DNA of 64,000 nucleotides from JAJNBD01 sp964471475 (lineage in GTDB: Bacteria; Pseudomonadota; Gammaproteobacteria; CAISUE01): positions 19,855-83,854 of the forward strand of contig CAYYFQ010000007.1 of assembly GCA_964471475.1 (NCBI GenBank), given 5' to 3'. Positions 51,545 to 61,144 of this stretch are shown in pieces; position 1 is the stretch's first letter; every line of letters starts with the position of its first letter. Position numbers and translations under genes: made by a program. The notes below the pieces were generated by a model. It made no database searches and was not told the origin of the DNA. It saw nothing but the letters and a program-made list of their open reading frames with translations.

Positions 51545-53653
51545 TTATTTCTCTTTTTTGTGAATTTTGTTCTTTAGTGAAGATTTCAGGCTTGTTTTTT
51601 CGGTAAGCAATGCTGCGGTAGTTTCTAACAATATCTGATAAAGCTTTTCAAGCCTTACCGCATCTTGAATATCTTCCGCATATTGTAATTCAGCGCAAAT
51701 TGTTTGTAAGCGAATAGCGCCACAATAAGCAGCAGAGCCTTTAATTTTGTGTACCAATGCACCAAGGCTTTTAAAATTATTGCCTTCATATGCAGCTTTG
51801 ATGTTATTTACTTCTTCGGGTAATGTTGCAAGAAATTGTTCTAATATTTTTGATGCGGTTGCCTCTGATCCAATCAGCTTTTTAGCCACCGCGCCATCTA
51901 ACAATGGAAGCGTCATGAAAGATTCTAAGGAAACACCTTGCTCGTCTTGTGTTACATTCAACACGGCATTTTGTTCTTTCCCTTTATAGTTGGGAACGAA
52001 ACTATCTAAAATATGATCCGCGGTGATTTGACTTAGAGGCTTTGAAAAAACTGCGGTCATCCCAAAGCGAATACACTCTTGCTTGTGCTCATCTGTTGCG
52101 GCATGAGCGCTTAGCGCAACAATAGGAGTGCTGAGAAACAAGTGCTTTCTTAATTTTTCTGTCACCTGAAAACCACTCATATCAGGCAAACCAATATCCA
52201 TAAAAATAAGTTGGTAATGGTGCTCTTGCGCGAATGTAATGGCTTCTTTTCCTGTGGTAGCAACATCAACATGGCATTGCAGTCCTTCCAACATGGTTTT
52301 TGCCACCATCCCACAAAGCGGGTCATCTTCCACCAATAGAACTCTGGGCTGCGCCAGATTTTTCTCTGTTGATATTGATGGGGCTGATGACTGCTCTTTC
52401 AATAAAAGGAAATCTTCCGCGGGCAGGTGATTTTTCAAAACAGTTTCTGGGTCACTTCCCTCCTCTGTTTGTAACAGCGATTTCTTAAACGGAATAACAC
52501 AAGTAAATGTTGAGCCTTGGTTTGGTTCACTTTCAACATAAACTTCACCTTTTAAATCTGATACAAATTCTTTTAAAATAGCTAATCCCAGCCCAATGCC
52601 TTTATAAAGCCCTTTGTAGGATGGCGTAAGCTTTGTGAACTCTGAAAAAATTTCATCTCGCTTTTCGGCTGGAATGCCAATTCCTGTATCTTTGACACTT
52701 AATTTGAGAATTACCTCTTCTTTGTCTGAGCTTTCCAATTCAACTTCTAACTGAACAGATCCTTTTTCCGTGAAACGAAGCGCGTTAGAGAGTAACTCAA
52801 GTACAATACGCTCAATACGCATTGCATCGCCGATAAGATAAAGAGGGATTTTTTCATCGAAAATAAAGTGTAAGGCGAGTCGTTTCGTTTTTGCTTTGGC
52901 CTGCATCAACGCAATGACTCTCTCAAGCTTAGCTTTAAGATTAAATTTTCTTGATTGTTGTGGAATACTTCCTGAAGTCACACGAATCATTTCTAAAATT
53001 TCATCGTGATATTCAAATAATGTTTTAGCCGATGCGAGAAGGTTTTCTGCACACTCAATCATTTCAGGATCTTTTGCCTTCATCTTCATCAGCTCAGCAA
53101 ATCCTGTCACACCCGAAAGCGGTGTTCTCAAATCATGACGCATGTTTTCCAGGAAAGCGGTTTTAGCAATATTTGCAGCTTCCGCACGCTCTTTCGCTTC
53201 TCTTAATGCCTCTTCTTGTTTTTTTCGTTCCGTGATATCCGAATAGATCCCGATGATGCCGATGATTTTTTGATCTTCATCAAACAAAGGTTCTTTGCTC
53301 ACTAATATAGTGCGATGCTCTCCCTCTTTAGTCTTGAGCGGCACTTCTCTGTTCAAAATTGCTTGCTTTGTCTCTATGACGTTTCTGTCTTCTGCTAAAT
53401 AGATATCTGCGGCACCTTTTGTCCAAGGTAAGTCATAATCTGATTTGCCTACGATCTCTTGGGAATCTTCTAAACCCACAAAATGGGCAAAATTATCATT
53501 ACAACCCTGATAAATAGAATTCACGTCTTTCCAAAATACGAAATTCGGAATACGCTCAATAATTTTGGATAAAGAAAGAAAATCTCGGTGGGCACGAGCC
53601 TGAGAACGGGCTTCATAATACGCCCGGAAACTATGAATTCCTCTTTTGGTCAT
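51545..53653 (-). CDS. Hybrid histidine kinase with PAS, receiver and HPt domains
   Basis: This 702-residue cytoplasmic sensor has PAS (about 25-145, with the DITERK end), HisKA with His173 in MRHDLRTP, HATPase (DTGIGIP and GIGLGLAI boxes, about 275-390), receiver (Asp486 in IFMDIGLPDMSG), and HPt with His635 in LVHKIKGSA. The layout is that of ArcB/TorS-type phosphorelays, without membrane helices. The partner response regulator is not in the window. It is upstream of tus and downstream of the adenylation and FAD genes on the same strand. Confidence 0.92.
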   Translation of the reverse strand: MTKRGIHSFRAYYEARSQARAHRDFLSLSKIIERIPNFVFWKDVNSIYQGCNDNFAHFVGLEDSQEIVGKSDYDLPWTKGAADIYLAEDRNVIETKQAILNREVPLKTKEGEHRTILVSKEPLFDEDQKIIGIIGIYSDITERKKQEEALREAKERAEAANIAKTAFLENMRHDLRTPLSGVTGFAELMKMKAKDPEMIECAENLLASAKTLFEYHDEILEMIRVTSGSIPQQSRKFNLKAKLERVIALMQAKAKTKRLALHFIFDEKIPLYLIGDAMRIERIVLELLSNALRFTEKGSVQLEVELESSDKEEVILKLSVKDTGIGIPAEKRDEIFSEFTKLTPSYKGLYKGIGLGLAILKEFVSDLKGEVYVESEPNQGSTFTCVIPFKKSLLQTEEGSDPETVLKNHLPAEDFLLLKEQSSAPSISTEKNLAQPRVLLVEDDPLCGMVAKTMLEGLQCHVDVATTGKEAITFAQEHHYQLIFMDIGLPDMSGFQVTEKLRKHLFLSTPIVALSAHAATDEHKQECIRFGMTAVFSKPLSQITADHILDSFVPNYKGKEQNAVLNVTQDEQGVSLESFMTLPLLDGAVAKKLIGSEATASKILEQFLATLPEEVNNIKAAYEGNNFKSLGALVHKIKGSAAYCGAIRLQTICAELQYAEDIQDAVRLEKLYQILLETTAALLTEKTSLKSSLKNKIHKKEK

Positions 53654-53686
53654 CCCTTCTCCCTGAGTTCACGCTCGACACTTACT

Positions 53687-55273
53687 TTAAAGTCGCGCTA
53701 AAACTCTGCTTTCGCTTGACTCAACATTGGATCTGACGCCGCTTGGAGATACAAGCCCTGGCGCTGAAAACAATCTATCTGAATTATAACCGATTTTTAG
53801 CCTCTCCGCTAAAATATTCCTCAAAATACAAGAAACTGACCTTCGTAACTGATTGACAACTTGAGATAAATCCGTGGTAGCTAAAAACGCTCCACGGGTC
53901 AATTCTCCCACCACAAAAATGCCTTTTCCCTCGCCTTGAACAGCCAGGGTTTCTCGATCTACTCTCACCCCCCCTAGAGGATGGGGAACTAATAATCCTT
54001 GTCGCAGCATATTTTGCAGTAACAAAGATGCTGCGCGTGTCACATCATACCCCTGCCCTATTCCGTTGATAAGCCAATCGCCACAAAGTTTTTCACCGCT
54101 TTGAAAGGTGAATTCAAACTGTGCCCGACTTGACAAATAAGCGATTTCCAATAGATGAGATTTTACTTCCAACTGCCCCGAGGCTAATAATCTTAAAATT
54201 TTTCTTGCGCTCTCTAAAGGAAAAGCTGCAAGATAAGCCATCCAAGGGCTGTAGAATTCCTTCATAAATCGCAGCTGATCTTCTTCCGTTAATAAGCCCC
54301 AAATCTTAGGAACTAGCGGATATAAAGCCACTAAAACGGATTGCCAAGGTCTTATGTGCGTTTCTGCCGCATGAATTTCTTTTTCCAGCCAAGCACGTGG
54401 TGTAACTCGTGGGTGAAGTACCGATTCTGGCTGAATGATATGGCCTTCAGCAGCACTCATCTCTGCCCAAAAAAGTTTTAATAAAACATCTAACGAAAGT
54501 GGCCGCTCATATCCATTCGTTGCTTCTGCCAATTTTTCTTCTGTTAAATATCTCAGTGCGTAGGGCCGCGATTGCCCAATCACGCAGGGGAGCAATCCAC
54601 TTCGTGACATCAGGATAATTTTTCCATGATGGCCGTGTGCGACTAATTCTAAAACAGTATCAATCGCCGTCAAGCGGCTGCCAACGATATAAATCGTTTG
54701 ATCGTGAGGAATGTTGGTGATGGCTTTCCGTTTATCCCAAACTGAATGAAAATAATTTGGATAGCCTTTAAGCTCCGTATAAGTTTCAGTCGGTAAATGT
54801 CCAAGACATAAAAGTATTTGTCGGGCACGTACGGTAAAATGAGCCCCTCTTGCCGACAACAAAATATTTCTTTCCGCCGCGCATGATAATACCTTGAGCG
54901 CTTCTGTTTCACACATAACCTCTACATGAATTCCGTGTGTTCGGGCAGCCAATTTTGTCTCTTCAAATAATTCTCGTAAATATTGACCAAACAATTGCCG
55001 CGGTGGATACTGCGTATCAATGACAATATTTTTTCGCTTTAACCACTGTAAAAAACCATCAGGTTTTCCAGGTTCTGCGCTCATAATATCTGCGCCAAGA
55101 TTTAAGATATGGTCAGGCTCTGAGGTTGAGTAACTAAGGCCTTCACCTATGTGTTTAGATTTTTCGACAACAAGAATGGAAGCGGTTTGCTGTTTTGCGG
55201 CAAATGATTGGACTAATTGAACTAAGGCAGCTACGCTCGCGGCTCCTCCGCCGACAACTACAACATCATACAT
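53687..55273 (-). CDS. FAD/NAD(P)-binding oxidoreductase (COG4529-like)
   Basis: This 528-residue protein begins with the dinucleotide-binding motif VVVVGGGAASVAAL, contains SYSTSEPDHILNLGADIMSAEPGKPDGFLQWL typical of the YdhS-like group, and a second Rossmann-type motif YIVGSRLTAIDTVL near residue 200. It is probably a flavoprotein acting on an amino acid or peptide-like substrate. The gene follows the adenylation-domain gene by 10 bases, so both likely work in one pathway. The reaction is not known. Confidence 0.85.
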   Translation of the reverse strand: MYDVVVVGGGAASVAALVQLVQSFAAKQQTASILVVEKSKHIGEGLSYSTSEPDHILNLGADIMSAEPGKPDGFLQWLKRKNIVIDTQYPPRQLFGQYLRELFEETKLAARTHGIHVEVMCETEALKVLSCAAERNILLSARGAHFTVRARQILLCLGHLPTETYTELKGYPNYFHSVWDKRKAITNIPHDQTIYIVGSRLTAIDTVLELVAHGHHGKIILMSRSGLLPCVIGQSRPYALRYLTEEKLAEATNGYERPLSLDVLLKLFWAEMSAAEGHIIQPESVLHPRVTPRAWLEKEIHAAETHIRPWQSVLVALYPLVPKIWGLLTEEDQLRFMKEFYSPWMAYLAAFPLESARKILRLLASGQLEVKSHLLEIAYLSSRAQFEFTFQSGEKLCGDWLINGIGQGYDVTRAASLLLQNMLRQGLLVPHPLGGVRVDRETLAVQGEGKGIFVVGELTRGAFLATTDLSQVVNQLRRSVSCILRNILAERLKIGYNSDRLFSAPGLVSPSGVRSNVESSESRVLARL

Positions 55274-55283
55274 AGTTCTTCCC

Positions 55284-56891
55284 TCACGCTGTATGGTTCA
55301 ATTGATTCAATCGCTCATCTTTCATTTTATGACGATCAGATGACAATAGATAGCCCTTTAATTTCGCTTGTCGATCAAGCTTACCGTTCGGCGTCATCGG
55401 CAACGCCTGAATGATCCGATATTTTTTAGGGATCATATGAGTCGGTAAAAAATTTTTAAGAAACATGATTAGCTCGCTTGCTGTTATTTTTTTATTGTTT
55501 TTATTTAACACTAAATAAGCTTCAAAATACGCTTTTCGCCTTAAAGTTTTCTGCATCCGAATGACGCATTCTTGAATGCCTGGGTGTTGCATTAAAGCCT
55601 GTTCTATATTCAGCAAATCCACACGTTGTCCATTGAGCTTCACTTGCGTATCCACTCGATCAACAAGATGTAAATCACCCTGCTTATCAATATAGCCCAA
55701 ATCGCCCGTTCTATAAAGATGCTTAGTTTTATGATCTAAAGCAAGGTCAACAAATTTTTCTTGCGTTAACATAGGTTGATCAAGATATCCCAGTGCCACC
55801 CCTGCCCCACCGATATAAATTTCGCCAACGTTTCCCTCTAAAACAACATTTAACTTTTCATCTAATACGTAAAGCTCCGTGTTAGAAAAGGGTTTTCCTA
55901 CCGGAACAGAAATATTTGTCGATGAGAGCGCCTTATATCCCATTTCATAAAAAGTGCTATCAATGGTCGCTTCCGTCATACCATACGAATTAATCACTCG
56001 TGTTGAAGATGGGCATAATCTTCTTAACGTCAGATATTCTTCCCAATACCAATGATCAGAGCCACAAATCAGCAATTCTAGCGTATCTAAGCTTAATTTG
56101 TGCTTAATGACGTACTGTACCAATCGCCTTAACACCAACGGAACAAACTCCGCACAGGTAATACATTCACGAATCATGAGCTGATAAAGTTTATGGGGCT
56201 GCAAAAGATAAGTCATGGGACATAAAATTAGACTTCCTCCTGTACATAAAGCACGCACGACATCGCCAATAAACACGTCGAAAAAATAATTGGCTAATTG
56301 TAGATGTTTTATCTCTGGTGTTAAGTGATAAGCGGTTTTCCAAGCATTCAGAACACTAACAAGATTAGCATGAGAAACCATCACTCCCTTGGGAAAACCT
56401 GTGGTTCCTGAGGTATAAATGATATAGGCTAAATCTTCTTTTTTATACTCGCACTCAATATCTTCTTTAGGAAAATGAGATAGTATTTTTTTTATCTCTT
56501 CCCAAAAAATAGGTGTGGTATCAAGCTTGTGTAGCACAGGCTCTAAACATCGACTGGTCAGCAAAACACGCGTTTTAACTTCTTTTAATACATGCGCTAT
56601 GGTTCGTATTGGTAAACGAAAATTGATGGGTAAAAAAACTAAACCTGCTTTTAAACATGCGAGAAAAATAACGATAACATCAATGCTTTTCTCCATACAA
56701 ACCGCAATCACATCACCTTTAACCAGATTTTGTGCCTTTAATAAAAAATGGGCGCATTGATTCGCGGCTTGATTAAGCTGTTCATATGTCCTTTGCTTAT
56801 GGCCATACTTTATAGCAAGTTTATTTGAATTTGTTTTGGCTTGAACTTCAAATGCACGTGCGATGGATTCTAAATGTTTTGGCGGACTCAT
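55284..56891 (-). CDS. Free-standing amino acid adenylation enzyme (ANL superfamily)
   Basis: This 535-residue AMP-forming enzyme has the core motifs A3 YTSGTTGFPKGVM, A5 NSYGMTEATI, A7 YRTGDLG, A8 VDTQVKLNGQRVD and A10 NGKLDR, as in NRPS A domains. There is no carrier domain or thioesterase and none is encoded next to it, so it may act on a free acid or load a remote carrier. It forms an operon with the FAD oxidoreductase and perhaps the kinase, suggesting synthesis of a small signal or metabolite. Confidence 0.9.
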   Translation of the reverse strand: MSPPKHLESIARAFEVQAKTNSNKLAIKYGHKQRTYEQLNQAANQCAHFLLKAQNLVKGDVIAVCMEKSIDVIVIFLACLKAGLVFLPINFRLPIRTIAHVLKEVKTRVLLTSRCLEPVLHKLDTTPIFWEEIKKILSHFPKEDIECEYKKEDLAYIIYTSGTTGFPKGVMVSHANLVSVLNAWKTAYHLTPEIKHLQLANYFFDVFIGDVVRALCTGGSLILCPMTYLLQPHKLYQLMIRECITCAEFVPLVLRRLVQYVIKHKLSLDTLELLICGSDHWYWEEYLTLRRLCPSSTRVINSYGMTEATIDSTFYEMGYKALSSTNISVPVGKPFSNTELYVLDEKLNVVLEGNVGEIYIGGAGVALGYLDQPMLTQEKFVDLALDHKTKHLYRTGDLGYIDKQGDLHLVDRVDTQVKLNGQRVDLLNIEQALMQHPGIQECVIRMQKTLRRKAYFEAYLVLNKNNKKITASELIMFLKNFLPTHMIPKKYRIIQALPMTPNGKLDRQAKLKGYLLSSDRHKMKDERLNQLNHTA

Positions 56892-57359
56892 GATGCTCGT
56901 TCGTCTAAATCGACTATAGCATTATGATACTTTATTGCGGCATATGCAGTATATGAGTGATGGGGTACACAGGGAATAATTGGGGTTCCGAGCCCAAATC
57001 ATCCGTATTTACCAAAATAACCTATAACCAATTGAATTAAATTATATCATTCGACAAGTCCTCATTCGATTTTGACCATCAAACACCGTGCTGTACCTCA
57101 CACGCAAGTTTAACTCTTTAATGAGATTTTTTCAAAAAATTCCTTTAAAATACAACATACTAATTCACACGGCTGCATGACAACTTGCGAAAAACCGTTG
57201 TTCGAACAGCAATGATTACGCTATTTTTCGCCAGAACCAGTTCTGAAACAAAAAAGTTTTAAACCTCATGCCCAGACACAAAAATATTCGCATGCGTTAG
57301 TAGTATCTTTCCATTTAAAGGGTACCAGCCAGATTCGTGCGTAAATGCAACACAAGGAA
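56892..57359. other. Gene-free interval between adenylation gene and Tn3 transposase
   Basis: No gene is supported. The region should hold the promoter of the adenylation operon (56892-56960) and the left end of the Tn3-family element. A GTTCGAAC palindrome lies at about 57201-57208 and GGGTACC at about 57319. I could not find a matching inverted terminal repeat on the other side of the transposase and resolvase genes. Confidence 0.5.
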
Positions 57360-60260
57360 TTACCTAATCAACTTTCTGTCCAAAAAGTACTCCCCATACA
57401 GCAAAATATTATCCCAAGAGATTGGACTGATATGTGGCAACATTGTTAAGCAAATCGGCGCAATCTCATGACCAAATTGCTCAATTACCCGCTTAATTTC
57501 TTTGGCTTGCCAATAGATGATATTGGCCAGGATGAGTGTTAGGCAACTGCAAGTATTTTTCTGCTCCTGTATGTCTCTGACGCTGATTTTACCGCGCTTC
57601 CCATAAGCAAGATCTCGCGCCAATTGGTGAATCTGCTCTCCCTTGAGCAGTCCCCTTCTGCGCTTTTGTCGCAGTAATGGGTCAGACATGTATTCCAAGA
57701 TGTTTTCTGTTTTGAATATCCGCCCAAGTTCACGATTTGCACGGTAAAAATGATTTTTCTCACTAAAGCCAACCAAGCGCTTTAAAGCAGTTGATGCAGT
57801 GGCATGGCCTTTTTCTAATGAGGCATAAAATTGCCCTATCCGATCCCATTGTTCAACAATCCAATCCATATGAATGAGACGGTCATTGGCTGACAGTAAT
57901 GATACCAGGGAACCATGATCTTTTTCTTTATCAAGGTAATAAATTCGTTGACGCTGGACACCACGAATCCGTGGGCTAAATTTTTTACCCAGCATGGCAA
58001 AAGCAGCAAAGTTGATCTCCGTAAACCCATGTGTATCTGTGTAATGCTCCTCAATATCCAAATCACTTTCGTTGTAAAGAATACCATCCAAAGTATAAGC
58101 TGCATCACGATCGGTACATTCAATAGGGGTACTGTAAAATGGAGCATAATTGTCCGCAACAAAGGTGTAAAACTCCAACGCAAAATCACCGAAGCGCGTG
58201 CTATACGTTTGTTGTAATGATTTTCGCTTGAGTTCGAAACGCTGGCCATCACTACTGGAAGTTTTTCCTTCTCCCCATTGGCTTGATACATCCATCTTTG
58301 AAATAGCGTTAACAACGACAGCTAATGCAGCACGTTGAGCATCTTCCGTGAGCTGCCAATCAGTAATTCGTTTAATCTGTTCATAGCTTACACCTTGCGT
58401 AAGGCGAGCCATCGTATAAGGTCCAATGAAACAACCATGCGCCATAACTGTAACCAATATTGCGCAAACATCATCAGCTTCTCGCTTGGACTGCTTGGCT
58501 GAAGGTGTAAATTCTTTGGTGTAGTGTAAATCATTATCCACTTCAATCAGCAATTGTGGAAGTTTAATGGATCGCATATGTGTTGATAGCCAGGATTGCA
58601 GCGTTGCTAATACACTTGTCTCTTCTTTTGATAATGTTTCCGCTGGATCTACTGATAAAATCCATTTGTCATTTTCGACACGCGCATATTTATTTTCCGG
58701 CTGTTTTGCTAAAAAATTGTCATAAGCCAAGTTAAGGCGTTCATTAAAATAAGCAGCTACTCCTTCAGGTTTTTCCGGCAATCTTGCACGCTTAAAGAAA
58801 TCAGTGCGCATGTCTTTCCAATCATGGACTGGAATAAAAAAATCACTGAAATGCCCATAGCGCTTGCTTCCTTGAACGGATATGTTTCCTGCTCGAATGT
58901 CATCTCGCAAACAAGTCAGTAAAGCGCATTCCCAAGCATGTTTATCGACATTACCTTGTGGCGCAACAATGCCTTGCAGTTTGGCTGGCATAAAATTAAT
59001 CTGAATATCGCCAGGCAATTTACGTTTATTATCTTGATTCAGTTCACGCAAAATATTTACTGATTGTATGAGGCTATCTGCCTGGTCACTTTCTTTTTCA
59101 AATTGAAGATGATCGAGCATAGCCGGCGTGAATTGTCGCAAATATGAAAAGCGATTGACCACTGAGTAAAACACATGGCTTAGTTTACCCGTCAACCAAG
59201 ATTCTGATTCCGTAATTTGCGTTTGCAGTTTTTCTCTGTCCACCTGAGTAAAAATGATGGCACGTAAGTCTTTATCCAGTACGGTCTTGTCTAGTAAAAT
59301 GCTGCCGATGGTTTTTAACATACCCAAAGAGGTTTTAATATTTTTGCGTTTCTTTTGCATTTCAGCGTCAATCTGGTGTTCTGCTTGTGTATAAAGCCTT
59401 GTCATTAATTTTGAGTGCATATCGATGATGTAGTCCACCGTATCAAGGCTGGTTTGCCATAAGAAACAAACGATCGCGGTATAACGATGTTCGGATTGTA
59501 GTTCGCGCAACCGATCTGCAGAGCAACGATAAACATATTTGGCTAAGCTACGCTGATAATTATTGTTCAACCAACTAAGATCAATAGCAAGAATTTCAGT
59601 ATCTTTAATGATATCCAATTTCTGAGTAAGCATTAGCATGGATTTTGGCGAAGGTTTACCAGGAGAGCGTTTTAATTTCTGTAACTTTGATTGCCTTGTT
59701 TCATCAATCTGTAGTAATTGATCAAGCTTTATCTGCGTCGTGCCATCAAGTAGACCTGTCAGCTTAGAAAATATGAATTGTCTCGCTTTCTCACGATATT
59801 GAATGATCAAACGCTGAAGCGTGTCATCACTGGGTTGCAATATTTTTTGCTCACGCAAAAACCTTTTCGCTTCAGCCAACAACAAAGTCATTTGTTCAAT
59901 TCGCTGAGCTTCTTCAAATAAAAATTCACACAATTTTGTGGAAGCCTTAATTCCAAATGCCGCTAATCCAAGATAGCTGCGAATATGTTCTTGATGCCGA
60001 GCAATGTGCTGGCGATGCTTGGCATACTCATGAATTTGTTGTTCGTCCACATCAAGTTGCAGAGCAGAAAAGGAAAGAGCCTCTCCAATAATTTCAAGGG
60101 GTTTTTGTTTCGGGAAAAAATTAAATACACGCACATAAATGAGTTGATAACCAAAGCCTAGTCGATTATGCGCGCCACGGTAGGATTTAATTTTATTCAA
60201 ATCTTCAGGTGAAAATTTGCCACTATCAACAAGCTGCTGATGAGAATAATAATGATTCAA
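57360..60260 (-). CDS. tnpA: Tn3-family transposase TnpA
   Basis: This 966-residue protein is full length for the family (950-1000). The N-terminal DNA-binding region (DUF4158-like, MNHYYSHQQLVDSGKF start) is followed by the catalytic DDE part toward the C-terminus, with TDTHGFTEINFAAFAMLGKKFSPRIRG as the clearest Tn3 signature. It mediates replicative transposition by cointegrates. The gene starts 9 bases after the resolvase stop and appears intact. Confidence 0.96.
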   Translation of the reverse strand: MNHYYSHQQLVDSGKFSPEDLNKIKSYRGAHNRLGFGYQLIYVRVFNFFPKQKPLEIIGEALSFSALQLDVDEQQIHEYAKHRQHIARHQEHIRSYLGLAAFGIKASTKLCEFLFEEAQRIEQMTLLLAEAKRFLREQKILQPSDDTLQRLIIQYREKARQFIFSKLTGLLDGTTQIKLDQLLQIDETRQSKLQKLKRSPGKPSPKSMLMLTQKLDIIKDTEILAIDLSWLNNNYQRSLAKYVYRCSADRLRELQSEHRYTAIVCFLWQTSLDTVDYIIDMHSKLMTRLYTQAEHQIDAEMQKKRKNIKTSLGMLKTIGSILLDKTVLDKDLRAIIFTQVDREKLQTQITESESWLTGKLSHVFYSVVNRFSYLRQFTPAMLDHLQFEKESDQADSLIQSVNILRELNQDNKRKLPGDIQINFMPAKLQGIVAPQGNVDKHAWECALLTCLRDDIRAGNISVQGSKRYGHFSDFFIPVHDWKDMRTDFFKRARLPEKPEGVAAYFNERLNLAYDNFLAKQPENKYARVENDKWILSVDPAETLSKEETSVLATLQSWLSTHMRSIKLPQLLIEVDNDLHYTKEFTPSAKQSKREADDVCAILVTVMAHGCFIGPYTMARLTQGVSYEQIKRITDWQLTEDAQRAALAVVVNAISKMDVSSQWGEGKTSSSDGQRFELKRKSLQQTYSTRFGDFALEFYTFVADNYAPFYSTPIECTDRDAAYTLDGILYNESDLDIEEHYTDTHGFTEINFAAFAMLGKKFSPRIRGVQRQRIYYLDKEKDHGSLVSLLSANDRLIHMDWIVEQWDRIGQFYASLEKGHATASTALKRLVGFSEKNHFYRANRELGRIFKTENILEYMSDPLLRQKRRRGLLKGEQIHQLARDLAYGKRGKISVRDIQEQKNTCSCLTLILANIIYWQAKEIKRVIEQFGHEIAPICLTMLPHISPISWDNILLYGEYFLDRKLIR

Positions 60261-60269
60261 CGATAATCC

Positions 60270-60875
60270 TTATTTTGAGATAGCTTGCTTCTGTGCATAC
60301 TCATTAATATCTACACCACGATAGCGTAAATATTTATACAGGGTACTTTTAGAGATACTGAGCTTCTTTGCCACTTGATTCACAGAAAGTTTTCGCTCTC
60401 GATATAAAGTTTCTGCCGCACAAGCAGTCGCTTCTGATGATTTCGGTATTCCTCTCGGCCTCCCACCCTTACGACCACGCGCACGTGCAGCATGCAAGCC
60501 TGCGTGGGTACGTTCACGAATCACATCGCGCTCAAATTCTGCAAGAGAAGCAAAAATATTAAAGATAAGACGTCCTTGTGAAGTCGTTGTATCAACAGGA
60601 TCATTCAAACTACACAACCCGATGTTATGCTGCATAAACCATTGCACTAATTCGATAAGATGTTTTAACGAACGCCCCAGGCGATCTAACTTCCAAACCA
60701 CTAACACATCACCAGATCTCAATTGCTTCAGAAGGTTATTCAAGATAGGTCGGTCTGCCTTGGCGCCGCTCACCACCTCTTCATAAACTCTTTCGCAATT
60801 GGCTTCTTCCAACGCGATAACTTGCATATTTAAATTTTGTTCTCGTGTACTAACACGCGCATAACCGATTTTCAT
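60270..60875 (-). CDS. tnpR: Serine recombinase / resolvase TnpR
   Basis: This 201-residue protein has catalytic Ser9 in GYARVSTREQ, the Arg-rich DRLGRSLKHL segment near residue 67, the FNIFASLAEFERDVIRERT helix E and a C-terminal helix-turn-helix (LSVNQVAKKLSISKSTLYKYL). It resolves Tn3 cointegrates at the res site next to its start. Intact. Confidence 0.95.
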   Translation of the reverse strand: MKIGYARVSTREQNLNMQVIALEEANCERVYEEVVSGAKADRPILNNLLKQLRSGDVLVVWKLDRLGRSLKHLIELVQWFMQHNIGLCSLNDPVDTTTSQGRLIFNIFASLAEFERDVIRERTHAGLHAARARGRKGGRPRGIPKSSEATACAAETLYRERKLSVNQVAKKLSISKSTLYKYLRYRGVDINEYAQKQAISK

Positions 60876-60928
60876 GATAATAATATTCCCTCATAGCTTA
60901 AAAGTTTACGATACCCAACTGCTCGATA

Positions 60929-60967
60929 GTTTAGTAGACTTAGATTTTGAAAACCACTATACTAAAC
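60929..60967. repeat. Res-like inverted repeat upstream of tnpR
   Basis: GTTTAGTA (60929-60936) and TACTAAAC (60960-60967) form 8-base exact arms around 23 bases, 54 bases from the resolvase start. Size and position fit a resolvase-binding subsite. Confidence 0.65.
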
Positions 60968-61144
60968 CAAAATGAGGCGGTTTTTAAGACCCATTTTAAA
61001 AATGCGTAGGGTTCGAAAAAACGGTCGTTTTTGTGAACCATCTTATTACGTGGGTAATTTTACCCATGGCTTAGCAGCATTGTAACGATTAAAATTCTAT
61101 GATCATTGCAAATAGATTTAATCATAAAATGGAAATTGAATTTT

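Larger units (their letters stand above)
57360..60967. mobile_element. Tn3-family transposition module (ends not defined)
   Basis: The module comprises transposase, resolvase and a res-like site in the usual order, all reading leftward. Terminal 38-bp-type repeats were not identified, so the coordinates are only the supported core. The patatin pair to the right may be cargo if the right end lies beyond 63.9 kb. Confidence 0.75.

Noticed and set aside
46690..57000. Related stretches GGGATAATTGGTATCCG (minus, about 46703-46719) and GGGAATAATTGGGGTTCCG (plus, about 56972-56990)
   Set aside because: Partial match of about 16 of 22 bases in opposite orientation. Could be remnants of one element, but the similarity is too weak without alignment.
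57195..61025. ACCGTTGTTCGAAC (57195) and ACCGTTTTTTCGAAC (complement of 61011-61025) as Tn3 ends
   Set aside because: They are inverted and flank tnpA-tnpR, but lack the usual GGGG ends and need a one-base gap. Not enough to call terminal repeats.
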